A stretch of DNA of 64,000 nucleotides from JAVBMP01 sp031552195 (GTDB lineage Bacteria; Desulfobacterota; Desulfovibrionia; Desulfovibrionales; Desulfovibrionaceae): assembly GCA_031552195.1 (NCBI GenBank), contig JAVBMT010000010.1, positions 68,909-132,908 of the forward strand, in the 5' to 3' direction. The notes beneath the pieces are model-generated. The model was not told where the DNA came from. It saw only the letters and a program-made list of their open reading frames with translations, and did no database searches. Positions 9,324 to 17,608 of the stretch are shown in pieces. Positions within the stretch are counted from its first letter, which is position 1. Each line of letters begins with the position of its first letter. Made by a program: the position numbers and the translations under genes.

Positions 9324-9471
9324 GGTTGCGCTACAAGCGGCCATAACCGGGAGGCACGGCGACGGTTAAAAAATCCAGGCTTGAACGCCGGCGATGAAAC
9401 CTGTTTTGACAAGCCGTCAGCAAGGCGTTCAAACACAACCTCTCAAAGATAATTTCCTTTAAGGATAAAGC

Positions 9472-10656
9472 ATGATAGGTATTTCCAAATTATTCTGCGG
9501 CCAGGTCGAACCCTCTGACGCTTTGCGCTACGGGCGCCATTCCGGCAAACTTCCCTCGCATCTTTTGCAGTTCTCCAAAGACAAGAAACCGGTGGTGGTC
9601 TGGAATATGACCAAGCGCTGCAACCTTAAATGCGTGCACTGTTACGCCCAGGCCACCGGAGAAGCCGGGGCCGACCCTATTTCCACAGAACAGGCCAAGG
9701 TGATGATAAACGACCTGGCGGCCTTCGGCGCTCCGGTCATGCTGTTTTCCGGCGGCGAACCCCTGGTGCGTTCCGACCTTGCCGAACTTGCCAAACACGC
9801 CACCTCCAAGGGCATGCGCGCCGTCATTTCCACCAACGGCACCCTGATAACCAAAGAGAAGGCCAAAGAGCTGAAAGAAGTGGGGCTTTCTTATGTAGGC
9901 ATTTCCCTTGACGGCGGCGAAGAAGTGCATGACATGTTTCGCGCGGTGCCGGGTTCTTACAAGAAAGCCATGCAGGGCATAGAAAACTGCAAGGCGGAGG
10001 GGCTTAAGGTGGGGTTGCGTTTCACCATAAACCGCCGCAACGCCCAGGAAGTGCCGAAACTTTTCGACCTTATCCGCGATATGGAAGTGCCGCGCATCTG
10101 TTTTTACCACCTGGTGTATTCCGGGCGAGGTTCAGACCTGATCAAGGAAGACCTGAACCATCAGGAAACCCGCGACATGGTCGACCTGATCATGGATAAA
10201 ACCCGCGCCCTGTTCGACCAGGGCTACAACAAGGAAGTTCTGACCGTGGACAACCACGCGGACGCCCCCTACCTCTGGATGCGCCTGCAAAAAGAAGACC
10301 CCAAGCGGGCGGAGCAGGTCTGGGAACTTCTGCAATACAACGCCGGCAACAGTTCCGGTCACGGTTTTTCCTGTATTTCATGGGACGGAAGCGTGCACGC
10401 CGACCAGTTCTGGCGTCAGCATACCTTCGGAAACGTGCTTGAACGCCCTTTTTCTGAAATATGGCTCGACCCGCAAATTGAATTGCTGGCCAAGCTCAAA
10501 GATAAAAAAAGCCATGTTAAGGGCCGCTGCGCCAAGTGCCGTTTCCTGCATATTTGCGGAGGCAACTTCCGGGCCAGGGCCGAGGCCTGGCACGGAGACC
10601 CCTGGGCTGAAGACCCGGCCTGCTATCTGACGGATGAGGAAATAGCGGCCAAATAA
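9472..10656 (+). CDS. ahbC: Radical SAM 12,18-didecarboxysiroheme deacetylase
   Basis: The 394-residue radical SAM enzyme should remove the acetate side chains of didecarboxysiroheme to give Fe-coproporphyrin III in the siroheme-dependent heme pathway. The [4Fe-4S]/SAM site is CNLKCVHC (CxxxCxxC), followed by FSGGEPLVR. A C-terminal cysteine set (CAKCRFLHICGG and a later DPACYL) should hold an auxiliary cluster. The MIGISKLF start and the PVVVWNMTKRC segment resemble NirJ-type proteins that act on the same substrate, which is why this copy is called AhbC and the one at 12223 AhbD. AAGGA precedes the ATG. It begins the heme gene cluster. Confidence 0.85.
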   Translation: MIGISKLFCGQVEPSDALRYGRHSGKLPSHLLQFSKDKKPVVVWNMTKRCNLKCVHCYAQATGEAGADPISTEQAKVMINDLAAFGAPVMLFSGGEPLVRSDLAELAKHATSKGMRAVISTNGTLITKEKAKELKEVGLSYVGISLDGGEEVHDMFRAVPGSYKKAMQGIENCKAEGLKVGLRFTINRRNAQEVPKLFDLIRDMEVPRICFYHLVYSGRGSDLIKEDLNHQETRDMVDLIMDKTRALFDQGYNKEVLTVDNHADAPYLWMRLQKEDPKRAEQVWELLQYNAGNSSGHGFSCISWDGSVHADQFWRQHTFGNVLERPFSEIWLDPQIELLAKLKDKKSHVKGRCAKCRFLHICGGNFRARAEAWHGDPWAEDPACYLTDEEIAAK

Positions 10657-10698
10657 AAGATATGAACCATATTTTATATAAACCGTAAGGAGGCCGAC

Positions 10699-11106
10699 AT
10701 GTCCGACCAGATGTCAGTTGAAGAAGCTGTAAAGTGTTTTAAGATTATGTGGGGCAAGTTTCCCATTCCAGCGATGCTGTTGCACAAAGACCGTACGGTC
10801 GTGGCCCTGAACGGGGCCTATCCGCCGGCTTCAAGCAATTTTGTGGGCAAAAAATGTTTTGAGATGACCAGAGGGTCCAAGGTTTGCCCGCACTGCGAGG
10901 CCAACGAGGCCGTGGCTGAAAACAAAGGGCGGCACGCCATCTCCTATAACTGGCCTTTGCAGCAGTTGCGCGACTGTTATTGGGTTCCGCTGGACGGTTA
11001 CCCCGATCTTTACGTGCATTTCGGCGTGGACATTACGGCCTACGCCTTGCCGGAGCTTTGCGCCAAAGAAAAAGCCATTGCCGAAGGGCATGCCGAACGG
11101 GGCTGA
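10699..11106 (+). CDS. Small PAS-like, cysteine-containing protein in the heme cluster
   Basis: This 135-residue protein has a strong ribosome site (AAGGAGGCCGAC) and lies between ahbC and hemB. Its pattern, a short helix, then IPAMLLHKDRTVVALN, then FVGKKCFEM, then a Cys-rich loop (KVCPHCEAN) and a final YVHFGVDITAY strand, resembles a compact PAS domain. The CF...CPHC arrangement recalls PAS proteins in which a quoted phrase like 'GKKCYE' precedes a metal- or cofactor-linked cysteine loop. The function is unknown to me. Its position suggests a link to heme synthesis, such as sensing, handling or protecting an iron-porphyrin intermediate, but that is inference. Confidence 0.7.
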   Translation: MSDQMSVEEAVKCFKIMWGKFPIPAMLLHKDRTVVALNGAYPPASSNFVGKKCFEMTRGSKVCPHCEANEAVAENKGRHAISYNWPLQQLRDCYWVPLDGYPDLYVHFGVDITAYALPELCAKEKAIAEGHAERG

Positions 11107-11233
11107 CTTCCTGCAATCCGCCTGGGCGTAATGCGATGAAAAAGCGCTTCAATGCTGAAATTCTTCGGAACTTATTGCCCGGCGGCTATTGCTGAAATGG
11201 AAGCCGTAATTCTTTAACGTTGCCGAGTTTCCT

Positions 11234-12226
11234 ATGACTGATTTTTTCCGAGGCCGGAGGCTGCGTTCCAGCCCGCGCATGCGCGAGCTGGCGCGCGAAA
11301 GCGAAATCAGGCCGCGGAACCTGATTATGCCGTATTTCGTTGTTGAAACGCCGCTTCAGGAATTCCGCAACCCTATTTCCTCCATGCCGGGGCAGAACCA
11401 GCTTTCGCCGGATATGCTGCTCAAGCAGGTGGAAAAAGCCGTCAGGGCAGGGTTGCGTTCTTGCATCCTGTTCGGCATTCCGGCGGAAAAAGACCCGGCC
11501 GGCAGCGGCGGCTACGCGGACGACGGCGTTGTGCAGCGGGCCGTGCGCTCTCTGAAAAAAGCCTTTGGCGCGGACCTGCTCGTTGTTACAGACGTTTGTC
11601 TCTGCGAGTACACTTCACACGGCCATTGCGGCCTGCTGGCGGAGAACGGCGGCGCGGTCGAAGTCCTGAACGACCCCACTCTTGAGCTTCTGGCCCGCAC
11701 GGCGCTTTCGCACGCCAGGGCCGGGGCGGACATGGTCGCCCCTTCCGACATGATGGACGGGCGCGTGGCCGCGATACGCGAGGCGCTTGACGCGAACGGA
11801 TTCAGCAATTTGCCGGTGATGTCCTATGCCGTGAAATACGCCTCGGCTTTTTACGGGCCTTTCCGCGAGGCCGCCGAATCCGCCCCCAAAAGCGGAGACC
11901 GCAAATCTTACCAGATGGATCCGGCCAATAGCCGTGAAGCCATGCGGGAAGCCGCAGCGGACGTGGCGGAAGGCGCGGACATACTGATGGTCAAGCCCGC
12001 CGGGCCCTACCTGGACATCATCCGCGATTTGCGGTCCGCCTTTGACCTGCCGGTGGCGGCCTATCAGGTCAGCGGAGAATACTCGCTGATCAAGGCCGCC
12101 GGAGAACGCGGTTGGATTGACGAAACCGCCGTGGTCCTGGAAAGCCTGCTTGGAATAAAACGGGCCGGCGCCGATATTATAATAAGCTATTTCACGGAAG
12201 AATTGCTTCTGAAGGGACTTGTATGA
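11234..12226 (+). CDS. hemB: Delta-aminolevulinic acid dehydratase (porphobilinogen synthase)
   Basis: The 330-residue HemB condenses two 5-aminolevulinates to porphobilinogen. The zinc-binding cysteines are seen in DVCLCEYTSHGHCG, the two Schiff-base lysines lie in SYAVKYASAFYGPFR and in MVKPAGPYLDII, and MVAPSDMMDGR is also diagnostic. The N-terminus (RGRRLRSSPRMRELARE) is normal. The ribosome site is weak. The stop overlaps the ahbD start by 4 bases (ATGA), so the genes are translationally coupled. Its location between two Ahb radical SAM genes is a typical Desulfovibrio arrangement. Confidence 0.96.
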   Translation: MTDFFRGRRLRSSPRMRELARESEIRPRNLIMPYFVVETPLQEFRNPISSMPGQNQLSPDMLLKQVEKAVRAGLRSCILFGIPAEKDPAGSGGYADDGVVQRAVRSLKKAFGADLLVVTDVCLCEYTSHGHCGLLAENGGAVEVLNDPTLELLARTALSHARAGADMVAPSDMMDGRVAAIREALDANGFSNLPVMSYAVKYASAFYGPFREAAESAPKSGDRKSYQMDPANSREAMREAAADVAEGADILMVKPAGPYLDIIRDLRSAFDLPVAAYQVSGEYSLIKAAGERGWIDETAVVLESLLGIKRAGADIIISYFTEELLLKGLV

Positions 12227-13335
12227 CTTCAGCCTCCATGCCCGGTCACGGCCGCGAAGGCCACCCCCGAACCCTGCCGGACGGCAGCCCCGTTCTGCGC
12301 CTTATCGCCTGGGAAGTCACCCGTTCCTGCAACCTGGCCTGCAAACACTGCCGCGCCGAAGCCCACCCGGAGCCTTACCCGGGCGAGCTTTCAACAGCCG
12401 AAGCGCGGGCGCTTATCGAAAGCTTTACGCAAGTGGGCAGCCCGATCATTATCTTTACCGGCGGCGAACCTTTGCTGCGGCATGACATTTTTGACTTGAT
12501 GAGCTACGCCTCCAGCCTTGGCCTGCGCCCGGTCATGGCCCCGAACGGAACCCTTATCACTGCGGAAAACGCCGTAAGAATCAAAAAAGCCGGGGTGCAG
12601 CGATGTTCCATTTCCCTTGACGGGCCGGACGCAGCCAGCCACGACGCTTTTCGCGGCGTTCCCGGCGCTTTCGCGGCTTCCATGCGCGGGGTGGAATATT
12701 TGAAAAACGCGGGGCTGGAATTTCAGGTCAACACCACTGTGACCAAAGACAACCTGGCCAGCTTCAAGGACATTTTCAAGCTGGCGGAAAGCCTCGGCGC
12801 GGCAGCCTGGCATATTTTCCTGCTTGTGCCCATGGGCCGGGCCGCTTCCTTGCACGACCAGGTGATCAGCGCGCGGGAATATGAAGAGGTTCTGAACTGG
12901 TTCTATGATTTCCGTAAAACCACCAAAATGCACCTGAAAGCCACATGCGCGCCGCATTATTACCGCATTATGCGGCAACGGGCCAAGGCGGAAGGGGTGC
13001 AGGTAACGCCGCAGAGCTTCGGCATGGACGCCTTGACCAGGGGCTGCCTTGGCGGAACCGGGTTCTGCTTCATCAGCCATACCGGCCAGGTTCAGCCCTG
13101 CGGGTATCTGGAGCTGGATTGCGGCAACGTGCGCGCGACGCCTTTTCCGGAAATATGGCGTTCTTCACCTCCTTTCCTGCAATTCCGCAACCAGGGCGAA
13201 TACCAGGGAAAGTGCGGAGTTTGCGAATATCACAAGGTATGCGGCGGTTGCCGGGCCAGAGCTTACAGCCTTACCGGCGAGCATATGGGGGAAGAGCCGC
13301 TTTGCACCTATCAGCCGCTGCGCGTCCGGGAATAG
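12223..13335 (+). CDS. ahbD: Radical SAM Fe-coproporphyrin III decarboxylase (heme synthase)
   Basis: The 370-residue radical SAM protein should convert the two propionates of Fe-coproporphyrin III to the vinyl groups of heme b. The SAM cluster motif is CNLACKHC, followed by FTGGEPLLRHD. A C-terminal cysteine-rich segment (CGVCEYHKVCGGCRARA, then PLCTY) fits an auxiliary SPASM/Twitch-like cluster. The N-terminal phrase PVLRLIAWEVTRSCN is typical of AhbD rather than AhbC. The start codon overlaps the hemB stop. The 12223 and 9472 genes are clearly related paralogues, and the C/D assignment comes from memory of their N-termini. Confidence 0.85.
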   Translation: MTSASMPGHGREGHPRTLPDGSPVLRLIAWEVTRSCNLACKHCRAEAHPEPYPGELSTAEARALIESFTQVGSPIIIFTGGEPLLRHDIFDLMSYASSLGLRPVMAPNGTLITAENAVRIKKAGVQRCSISLDGPDAASHDAFRGVPGAFAASMRGVEYLKNAGLEFQVNTTVTKDNLASFKDIFKLAESLGAAAWHIFLLVPMGRAASLHDQVISAREYEEVLNWFYDFRKTTKMHLKATCAPHYYRIMRQRAKAEGVQVTPQSFGMDALTRGCLGGTGFCFISHTGQVQPCGYLELDCGNVRATPFPEIWRSSPPFLQFRNQGEYQGKCGVCEYHKVCGGCRARAYSLTGEHMGEEPLCTYQPLRVRE

Positions 13336-13488
13336 GGCCTTTCGCCTTGAAATAATTTAAGCCGCCAAGGATGATTCACCTGTTTGCCTTTGTGCGCTTT
13401 CGCGGGTATAAATAGCTCGGTATAACGGCCAGACCGCGAATTGCAGAATCAACCGGCGGCATGGCCTCGTCGGACTGAGGGTTAGGAG

Positions 13489-13998
13489 ATGACGGAAGAA
13501 TTGAACGGCGGAGAAATTACCGATAACCTCGCGGCGGGAGACGGGCTTGACCGGCTTGACCGCAAGCTTCTCGATATAATCCAGTCCGGCTTTCCGTTGG
13601 AAAGCCGCCCTTACGCCGTGCTGGGCGAAAAATTGGGCCTTGGCGAGGAAGAAACGCTCGAGCGAGTGAAGGCGTTGCGCCGCCGCAAGATAATACGCCG
13701 TTTAGGGGCTAATTTCCAGTCTTCCCGCCTTGGCTTCCGCAGCACGCTGTGCGCGGCCAAAGTGCTGCCGGAAAAGATGGAAACCTTTGTGGCGGCGGTA
13801 AACAGCCACCCAGGCATTACGCACAACTATCTGCGCGACCACGCCTACAACGTCTGGTTCACCATGATAGGCCCTTCCTGGGAAGACGTCTGCCGTGACC
13901 TTGACCGGATCAGCGCTGAAACCGGAGTGAAAATACTGAACCTTCCGGCCCGCAGGATGTATAAAATCAAAGTCGATTTCAAAGTGGACGAGGAATAG
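13489..13998 (+). CDS. ahbA: Siroheme decarboxylase subunit (AhbA/AhbB family, Lrp/AsnC-like)
   Basis: The 169-residue protein combines an Lrp/AsnC-type winged helix (LDRKLLDIIQSGFPLESRPY, residues 24-43) with a ferredoxin-like domain containing GITHNYLRDHAYNVWFTMIG. In AhbA/AhbB the helix no longer binds DNA, and the pair removes two acetate carboxyls from siroheme. The conserved IIRRLGANFQS and HNYLR.H.YNVWFT segments support this family over a true regulator. Whether it is AhbA or AhbB cannot be settled by eye; the symbol is tentative. The functional enzyme usually needs both subunits, and only one is found here. AGGAG touches the ATG, so GAGGG seven bases upstream is the more likely ribosome site. 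Confidence 0.75.
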   Translation: MTEELNGGEITDNLAAGDGLDRLDRKLLDIIQSGFPLESRPYAVLGEKLGLGEEETLERVKALRRRKIIRRLGANFQSSRLGFRSTLCAAKVLPEKMETFVAAVNSHPGITHNYLRDHAYNVWFTMIGPSWEDVCRDLDRISAETGVKILNLPARRMYKIKVDFKVDEE

Positions 13999-14006
13999 TC
14001 ACGGTT

Positions 14007-14447
14007 ATGTCCGATATAGTGGGCAACCCGCCCGGCTGTGAAGAAGAAGGGCGCAATCCGGCGTCCGGCTCCGATAATCTGAAAGCGCGCCGGGCTATCC
14101 GTTCTTTTTGCGTAAGCTGCCAGGGCGGGGCGGCGGCCTATGTGGAAGGATGCAAAGACTCCGTCTGCCGCCTTTATCTTTTCCGGCTTTACCATGCGAA
14201 TGCCCGCCCTGAATGGGAAGCCGCGCCTGAAGCGCTTCCGGAACGTCCGTTGCGGGCCATACGCCGCCATTGCATGATCTGCGCTGACGGCCGGGCCGAT
14301 GTGCGCGCTTGCGCGGCCCGTGCGGATTGCCCCTTATGGTCGTTCCGTTTCGGCGTAAAACCTGAAACTTACCGCAAGATAATGGACAGGTTCTACAAAC
14401 CCAAAACCCTTCTTTTGCCCGGCTTCACCCTTCAGCCGAAAGCCTGA
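14007..14447 (+). CDS. Protein with two internal CxxC/Cys repeats, function unknown
   Basis: This 146-residue protein starts 8 bases after the siroheme decarboxylase gene and ends 6 bases before queH. It contains a clear internal duplication. Unit one is RAIRSFCVSCQGG...GCKDSVCRLYLFR and unit two is RAIRRHCMICADG...ACAARADCPLWSFR. Each carries four cysteines spaced roughly C-x2-C-x9/10-C-x4/5-C, with a conserved R at the end. This is the short 'aiR..C..C.gg....V..C....CpL..yR' cysteine motif seen in some phage and bacterial small proteins. The eight cysteines could bind two zinc ions or clusters. No function is known to me; the heme/queuosine context is suggestive only. Confidence 0.7.
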   Translation: MSDIVGNPPGCEEEGRNPASGSDNLKARRAIRSFCVSCQGGAAAYVEGCKDSVCRLYLFRLYHANARPEWEAAPEALPERPLRAIRRHCMICADGRADVRACAARADCPLWSFRFGVKPETYRKIMDRFYKPKTLLLPGFTLQPKA

Positions 14448-14453
14448 AAAAAC

Positions 14454-15053
14454 ATGCGCGTTCTTCTGCACATCTGCTGCGGGCCTTGTTCTCTTATGCC
14501 TGTAAGGGAGCTTCAGAAACAAGGCGCGCTTGTTGAAGGCTTCTTTTACAACCCGAACGTCCACCCACTGAAAGAATTTTTGCTGCGGCGCGAAGGCGCG
14601 CTCAAGGCCGCCGCCTTTTTCGGCGTCCCTTTGCATTTCGCTGAAAACCGGCCCGCCTACGATCTTTTTTCCTGGCTGGAGATGACCCGCGCGGCGGTGT
14701 CGTCCGGCGAAAACGGAGCGCGCTGCCCGCTTTGCTGGGAGCAGCGCCTGGTTGAGACGGCGTGTTTCGCAGCGCGGAAAGGCTATGAGGCGTTCAGCAC
14801 CAGCCTGCTCTATTCGCGCCGCCAGAGGCATGAGGAAATTGCCGCGCTGGGCCGGAAGGTGGGGGAAGAATACGGGGTTGGATTTTTATATCAGGATTTT
14901 CGCCCGTTCTGGCAGGAAGGAATAAATCTCTCTAAAGAACTGGCCGTTTACCGCCAGCAATATTGCGGTTGCGTCTACAGCGAGGCGGAAAGATACGCCA
15001 ATGAACTGGAAAAGGCGCAAAAAAGCGCCCGGTCCGGGGACGGGGCGCTTTAG
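14454..15053 (+). CDS. queH: Epoxyqueuosine reductase QueH
   Basis: The 199-residue DUF208/QueH protein should reduce epoxyqueuosine to queuosine in tRNA, replacing the cobalamin-dependent QueG. The diagnostic cysteines are present: LHICCGPCSL at the N-terminus and YCGCVYSEAERY at the C-terminus, which bind the [4Fe-4S] cluster and adjacent metal. FFYNPNVHPLKEFLLRR and STSLLYSRRQRHEEI are also typical. The start follows the preceding gene by 6 bases. A hairpin overlaps the 3' end of the gene. Confidence 0.93.
   Translation: MRVLLHICCGPCSLMPVRELQKQGALVEGFFYNPNVHPLKEFLLRREGALKAAAFFGVPLHFAENRPAYDLFSWLEMTRAAVSSGENGARCPLCWEQRLVETACFAARKGYEAFSTSLLYSRRQRHEEIAALGRKVGEEYGVGFLYQDFRPFWQEGINLSKELAVYRQQYCGCVYSEAERYANELEKAQKSARSGDGAL
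15022..15051 (+). terminator. Hairpin overlapping the end of queH
   Basis: A perfect 9-bp inverted repeat (AAAGCGCCC at 15022-15030, GGGCGCTTT at 15043-15051) ends at the first bases of the queH stop codon. The convergent DUF39 gene ends at 15089. The stem ends in TTT, so it may serve as a terminator, but the U-tract is short. Confidence 0.45.
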
Positions 15054-15088
15054 AGCAAATCAGCAGTGGTTTTCAAAATCAGAATTTT

Positions 15089-16246
15089 TTAAAAAGCCGG
15101 AATTTTTTCCTGGGCTTCAGTCAAAAGAAATTCTCCGCGCGTAATCGCGGCCTTCAGTTCTTCCGCGCATTCCAGCGACATGGCCCAACTGGTCAGCGGA
15201 ACGGCTTCCACATTCTTTCCCTTTACCCTGATAGACCCGCTGCGCAGTTCTTCGTAGGTTACATGCCCCAGAATTTCAGGATCGCATTCCGGGTAGGCGT
15301 AGCCGTAATCTTTAACCGGCATGAGGATGTCGCTGTCGTCAACCCCGGTGAACCAGGCCATTTCCGCATCCAGCACGGGAATGGGAATGGCGACGCCGAG
15401 GGCGATAGAGCAGCCGTAGCCTATCATGGAGATGCCGCGTACATAGCGGGCCTTCATGCCCTTAAGGTCGCCCCGCAGCATCAGGGTTCCGGAGGCGGAA
15501 AGAGGCAGCCCGCGTTCGGTGCGCTTGGGGCTGGGGTTATGCTGCGTTCCGGCGCCCAAAACCCAGCCGGTTCCGCCGCCCAGCCATATTTTCGTGCCCA
15601 GGCCTATGGTGCGGAAAAGCGGGTCGTTAAACAGGGGTGAAAGCTTTCCGGCCGTGGCGTAGTTGGCGTTTTTCATGCCGGGTTTGAGCGGGCCCATGTA
15701 AGTGTAGATGGGCTTGTCGCCGATGTTCACGGCCACGTTGTAATTCTGGTAGCAGTTGCGCGGGTTCAGAAGCTGGGCGAAGGGCAGCTGTTCCAGTGTG
15801 ATGCGCCGTTCCAGCTCGCGCCTGGGGTAACAGTCCGTTCCGTACGAGGTGGCTTTAAGCTGCACGGCTTCGCCGCGCAGCAGGTCTTCTATGACATGCC
15901 CGCCTCCGTATTTGAACTGGCCGGGATAAACCCTGTTCAAAGGGTCTTCAAGGGCAGGTTCCGTGGCCCCGAGGTAACCGTCGACAGCGGCCAGCCCGGC
16001 GCAGGTAGGCACGTCGTTCAGGGTAAGCGCGGCGGTTTTCATGGTGGGCGGGCTTTGCTGGCCTATATTGAAAAGCATGCCTGAAGAGCACATGGGAGAA
16101 AAGGTGCCGGTTGTAACGACGTCAACCTCGCGGGCGGCTTTGTCTTTGCCCATGCTTTTGACGGCTTCCGTCATTTCGGCGGCGGTAAGGACTACGGCGT
16201 TGCCTTTTTTGATGCGTTCATTAATTTCCGCAATGGTTTTTCCCAT
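15089..16246 (-). CDS. DUF39 homocysteine biosynthesis protein (HcyS-like)
   Basis: The 385-residue protein is a DUF39 family member. In methanogens and some sulfate reducers this family takes part in making homocysteine from aspartate semialdehyde and sulfide. Recognisable phrases are INERIKKGNAVVLTA at the N-terminus, TGTFSPMCSSGM with the conserved cysteine, and IWLGGGTGWVLGAGTQHNP. It holds only the DUF39 core and lacks the CBS pair found in some archaeal forms; a separate NIL/ferredoxin partner is not nearby. The start follows AAAAGGAG by 8 bases on the reverse strand. It is divergent from the thioesterase-ACT gene. Confidence 0.85.
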   Translation of the reverse strand: MGKTIAEINERIKKGNAVVLTAAEMTEAVKSMGKDKAAREVDVVTTGTFSPMCSSGMLFNIGQQSPPTMKTAALTLNDVPTCAGLAAVDGYLGATEPALEDPLNRVYPGQFKYGGGHVIEDLLRGEAVQLKATSYGTDCYPRRELERRITLEQLPFAQLLNPRNCYQNYNVAVNIGDKPIYTYMGPLKPGMKNANYATAGKLSPLFNDPLFRTIGLGTKIWLGGGTGWVLGAGTQHNPSPKRTERGLPLSASGTLMLRGDLKGMKARYVRGISMIGYGCSIALGVAIPIPVLDAEMAWFTGVDDSDILMPVKDYGYAYPECDPEILGHVTYEELRSGSIRVKGKNVEAVPLTSWAMSLECAEELKAAITRGEFLLTEAQEKIPAF

Positions 16247-16478
16247 ATCGCATGCTCCTTTTCCCTACGGGCGTTACGAATTCTTTGTGTAGCGCAAAAT
16301 TTGGCCGGACACAACCGCTCTTGCCAGATATATATTTTTAAGGATATGTCATTTCAAGAATGTTGCGGAGGGCACGAAATCAGGGCGATAAATCTCGCGC
16401 TTTTCCGACGTTAACGACGCAATCAGGAAATGCCGGCCTGGAGCTGAATGCTCTGAAGCGGGCAGTATAAGGAAGAAT

Positions 16479-17471
16479 ATGGCAAAGAGTGAAATGCCTG
16501 GTAAAAGGGTGTCTGAAAGCGAGGTTGTGCTGCTGCACAACCCCATGCCTGATGAAACCAACAACGCCGGAACCATGCATGGCGGGCACCTGCTCAAGCT
16601 TATCGACAACGCCGGAGCCATTGTGGCCAGCCGGCACACCCGCCGCCAGGTGGTGACGGCCTCCCTGGAACGCATGGATTTCCTGACCCCCGTCCATCCG
16701 GGTGAGCTTATAATCCTTAAAGCCTCAGTGAACATGACCGGCACAACCTCGCTGGAAGTCGGTGTGCGCATAGAGGCGGAAAACCTTTCCAGCGGCGCGG
16801 TGCGCCATGCGGCCACTTGCTACATGACCTTCGTGGCTCTGGACGAAAACGGAAAGCCGGCTTTGGTGCCCCCGCTGATAATTGAAGGCGAAGAGGAAAA
16901 CCGCCGCCTTCTGAAGGCGCAGGAACGCAGACGCTACCGCAATATGCTGCGCAGCAAGGTAAACAACCTCCACCTTTTCATGGCGCCTGACCTTTACGCG
17001 ATCTGCCACGTTTCCCTTGATAATTTCCGCTCTGTGGCGGGAAATTTGCTTGATAAAAAATTGGTGCTGTCCCTTACCAGCCTTTCTCCTTCCACTTTCT
17101 GCGACGGCCTTGACTCATGCTCGTCCAATATGCTGAATCCCATCCCGGAAATTATTAAAACCAATCTTTCCGGAGGCTTTTCGCTGGTAGTCAAGCAGGA
17201 AGGGCTTTCCTTGCTGCCGGAAGGTTCGCAGTCGAACAGCGGCTGGCGTTGCCTGGCGCTTTACGGTCCGAGCGTGATGCTTTCGCATACCGGCATTATT
17301 GCCGACCTCAGCAGCTCCTTGGCCAACGCCAACGTAAGCACCTTTTTTATTTCCACCTTTGACGGAAACTTCCTCTTTTTCAAAGACCAGCTCTTGCCTA
17401 CGGCGGTGAACGCGCTGACTGAACGCGGCTATGTTCTCAACCTTGGCGGCAAGGCGGAGCAGGGCGAATAA
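16479..17471 (+). CDS. Acyl-CoA thioesterase (hotdog) fused to an ACT-like (CASTOR type) domain
   Basis: The 330-residue protein has two parts. Residues about 10-130 form a YciA/BACH-type hotdog thioesterase: NNAGTMHGGHLLKLIDNAGA, then ASLERMDFLTPVHPGEL. Residues about 165-325 resemble the ACT_7/CASTOR ligand-binding domain: APDLYAICHVSLDN, then SGWRCLALYGPSVML, TGIIADLSSSLANANVSTF and FISTFDGNFLFF. A basic linker with RRLLKAQERRRYR joins them. ACT domains usually bind amino acids, so the enzyme may be allosterically controlled by one. I know hotdog thioesterases followed by CBS domains, but not this pairing. AAGGAAG precedes the ATG. Confidence 0.8.
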   Translation: MAKSEMPGKRVSESEVVLLHNPMPDETNNAGTMHGGHLLKLIDNAGAIVASRHTRRQVVTASLERMDFLTPVHPGELIILKASVNMTGTTSLEVGVRIEAENLSSGAVRHAATCYMTFVALDENGKPALVPPLIIEGEEENRRLLKAQERRRYRNMLRSKVNNLHLFMAPDLYAICHVSLDNFRSVAGNLLDKKLVLSLTSLSPSTFCDGLDSCSSNMLNPIPEIIKTNLSGGFSLVVKQEGLSLLPEGSQSNSGWRCLALYGPSVMLSHTGIIADLSSSLANANVSTFFISTFDGNFLFFKDQLLPTAVNALTERGYVLNLGGKAEQGE

Positions 17472-17608
17472 CCCGGCGGGCGTCAGGCGGAAATGCTGTA
17501 AAACGCCGCCTTCCGTACTTCTTGCGTTTTTTTGATGCAAGGTTTCAGAGCCCTGACTCTTTGTTTTATTATTAAAATGGACTGTAAATGATAAAAAAAG
17601 GAGAGCCC

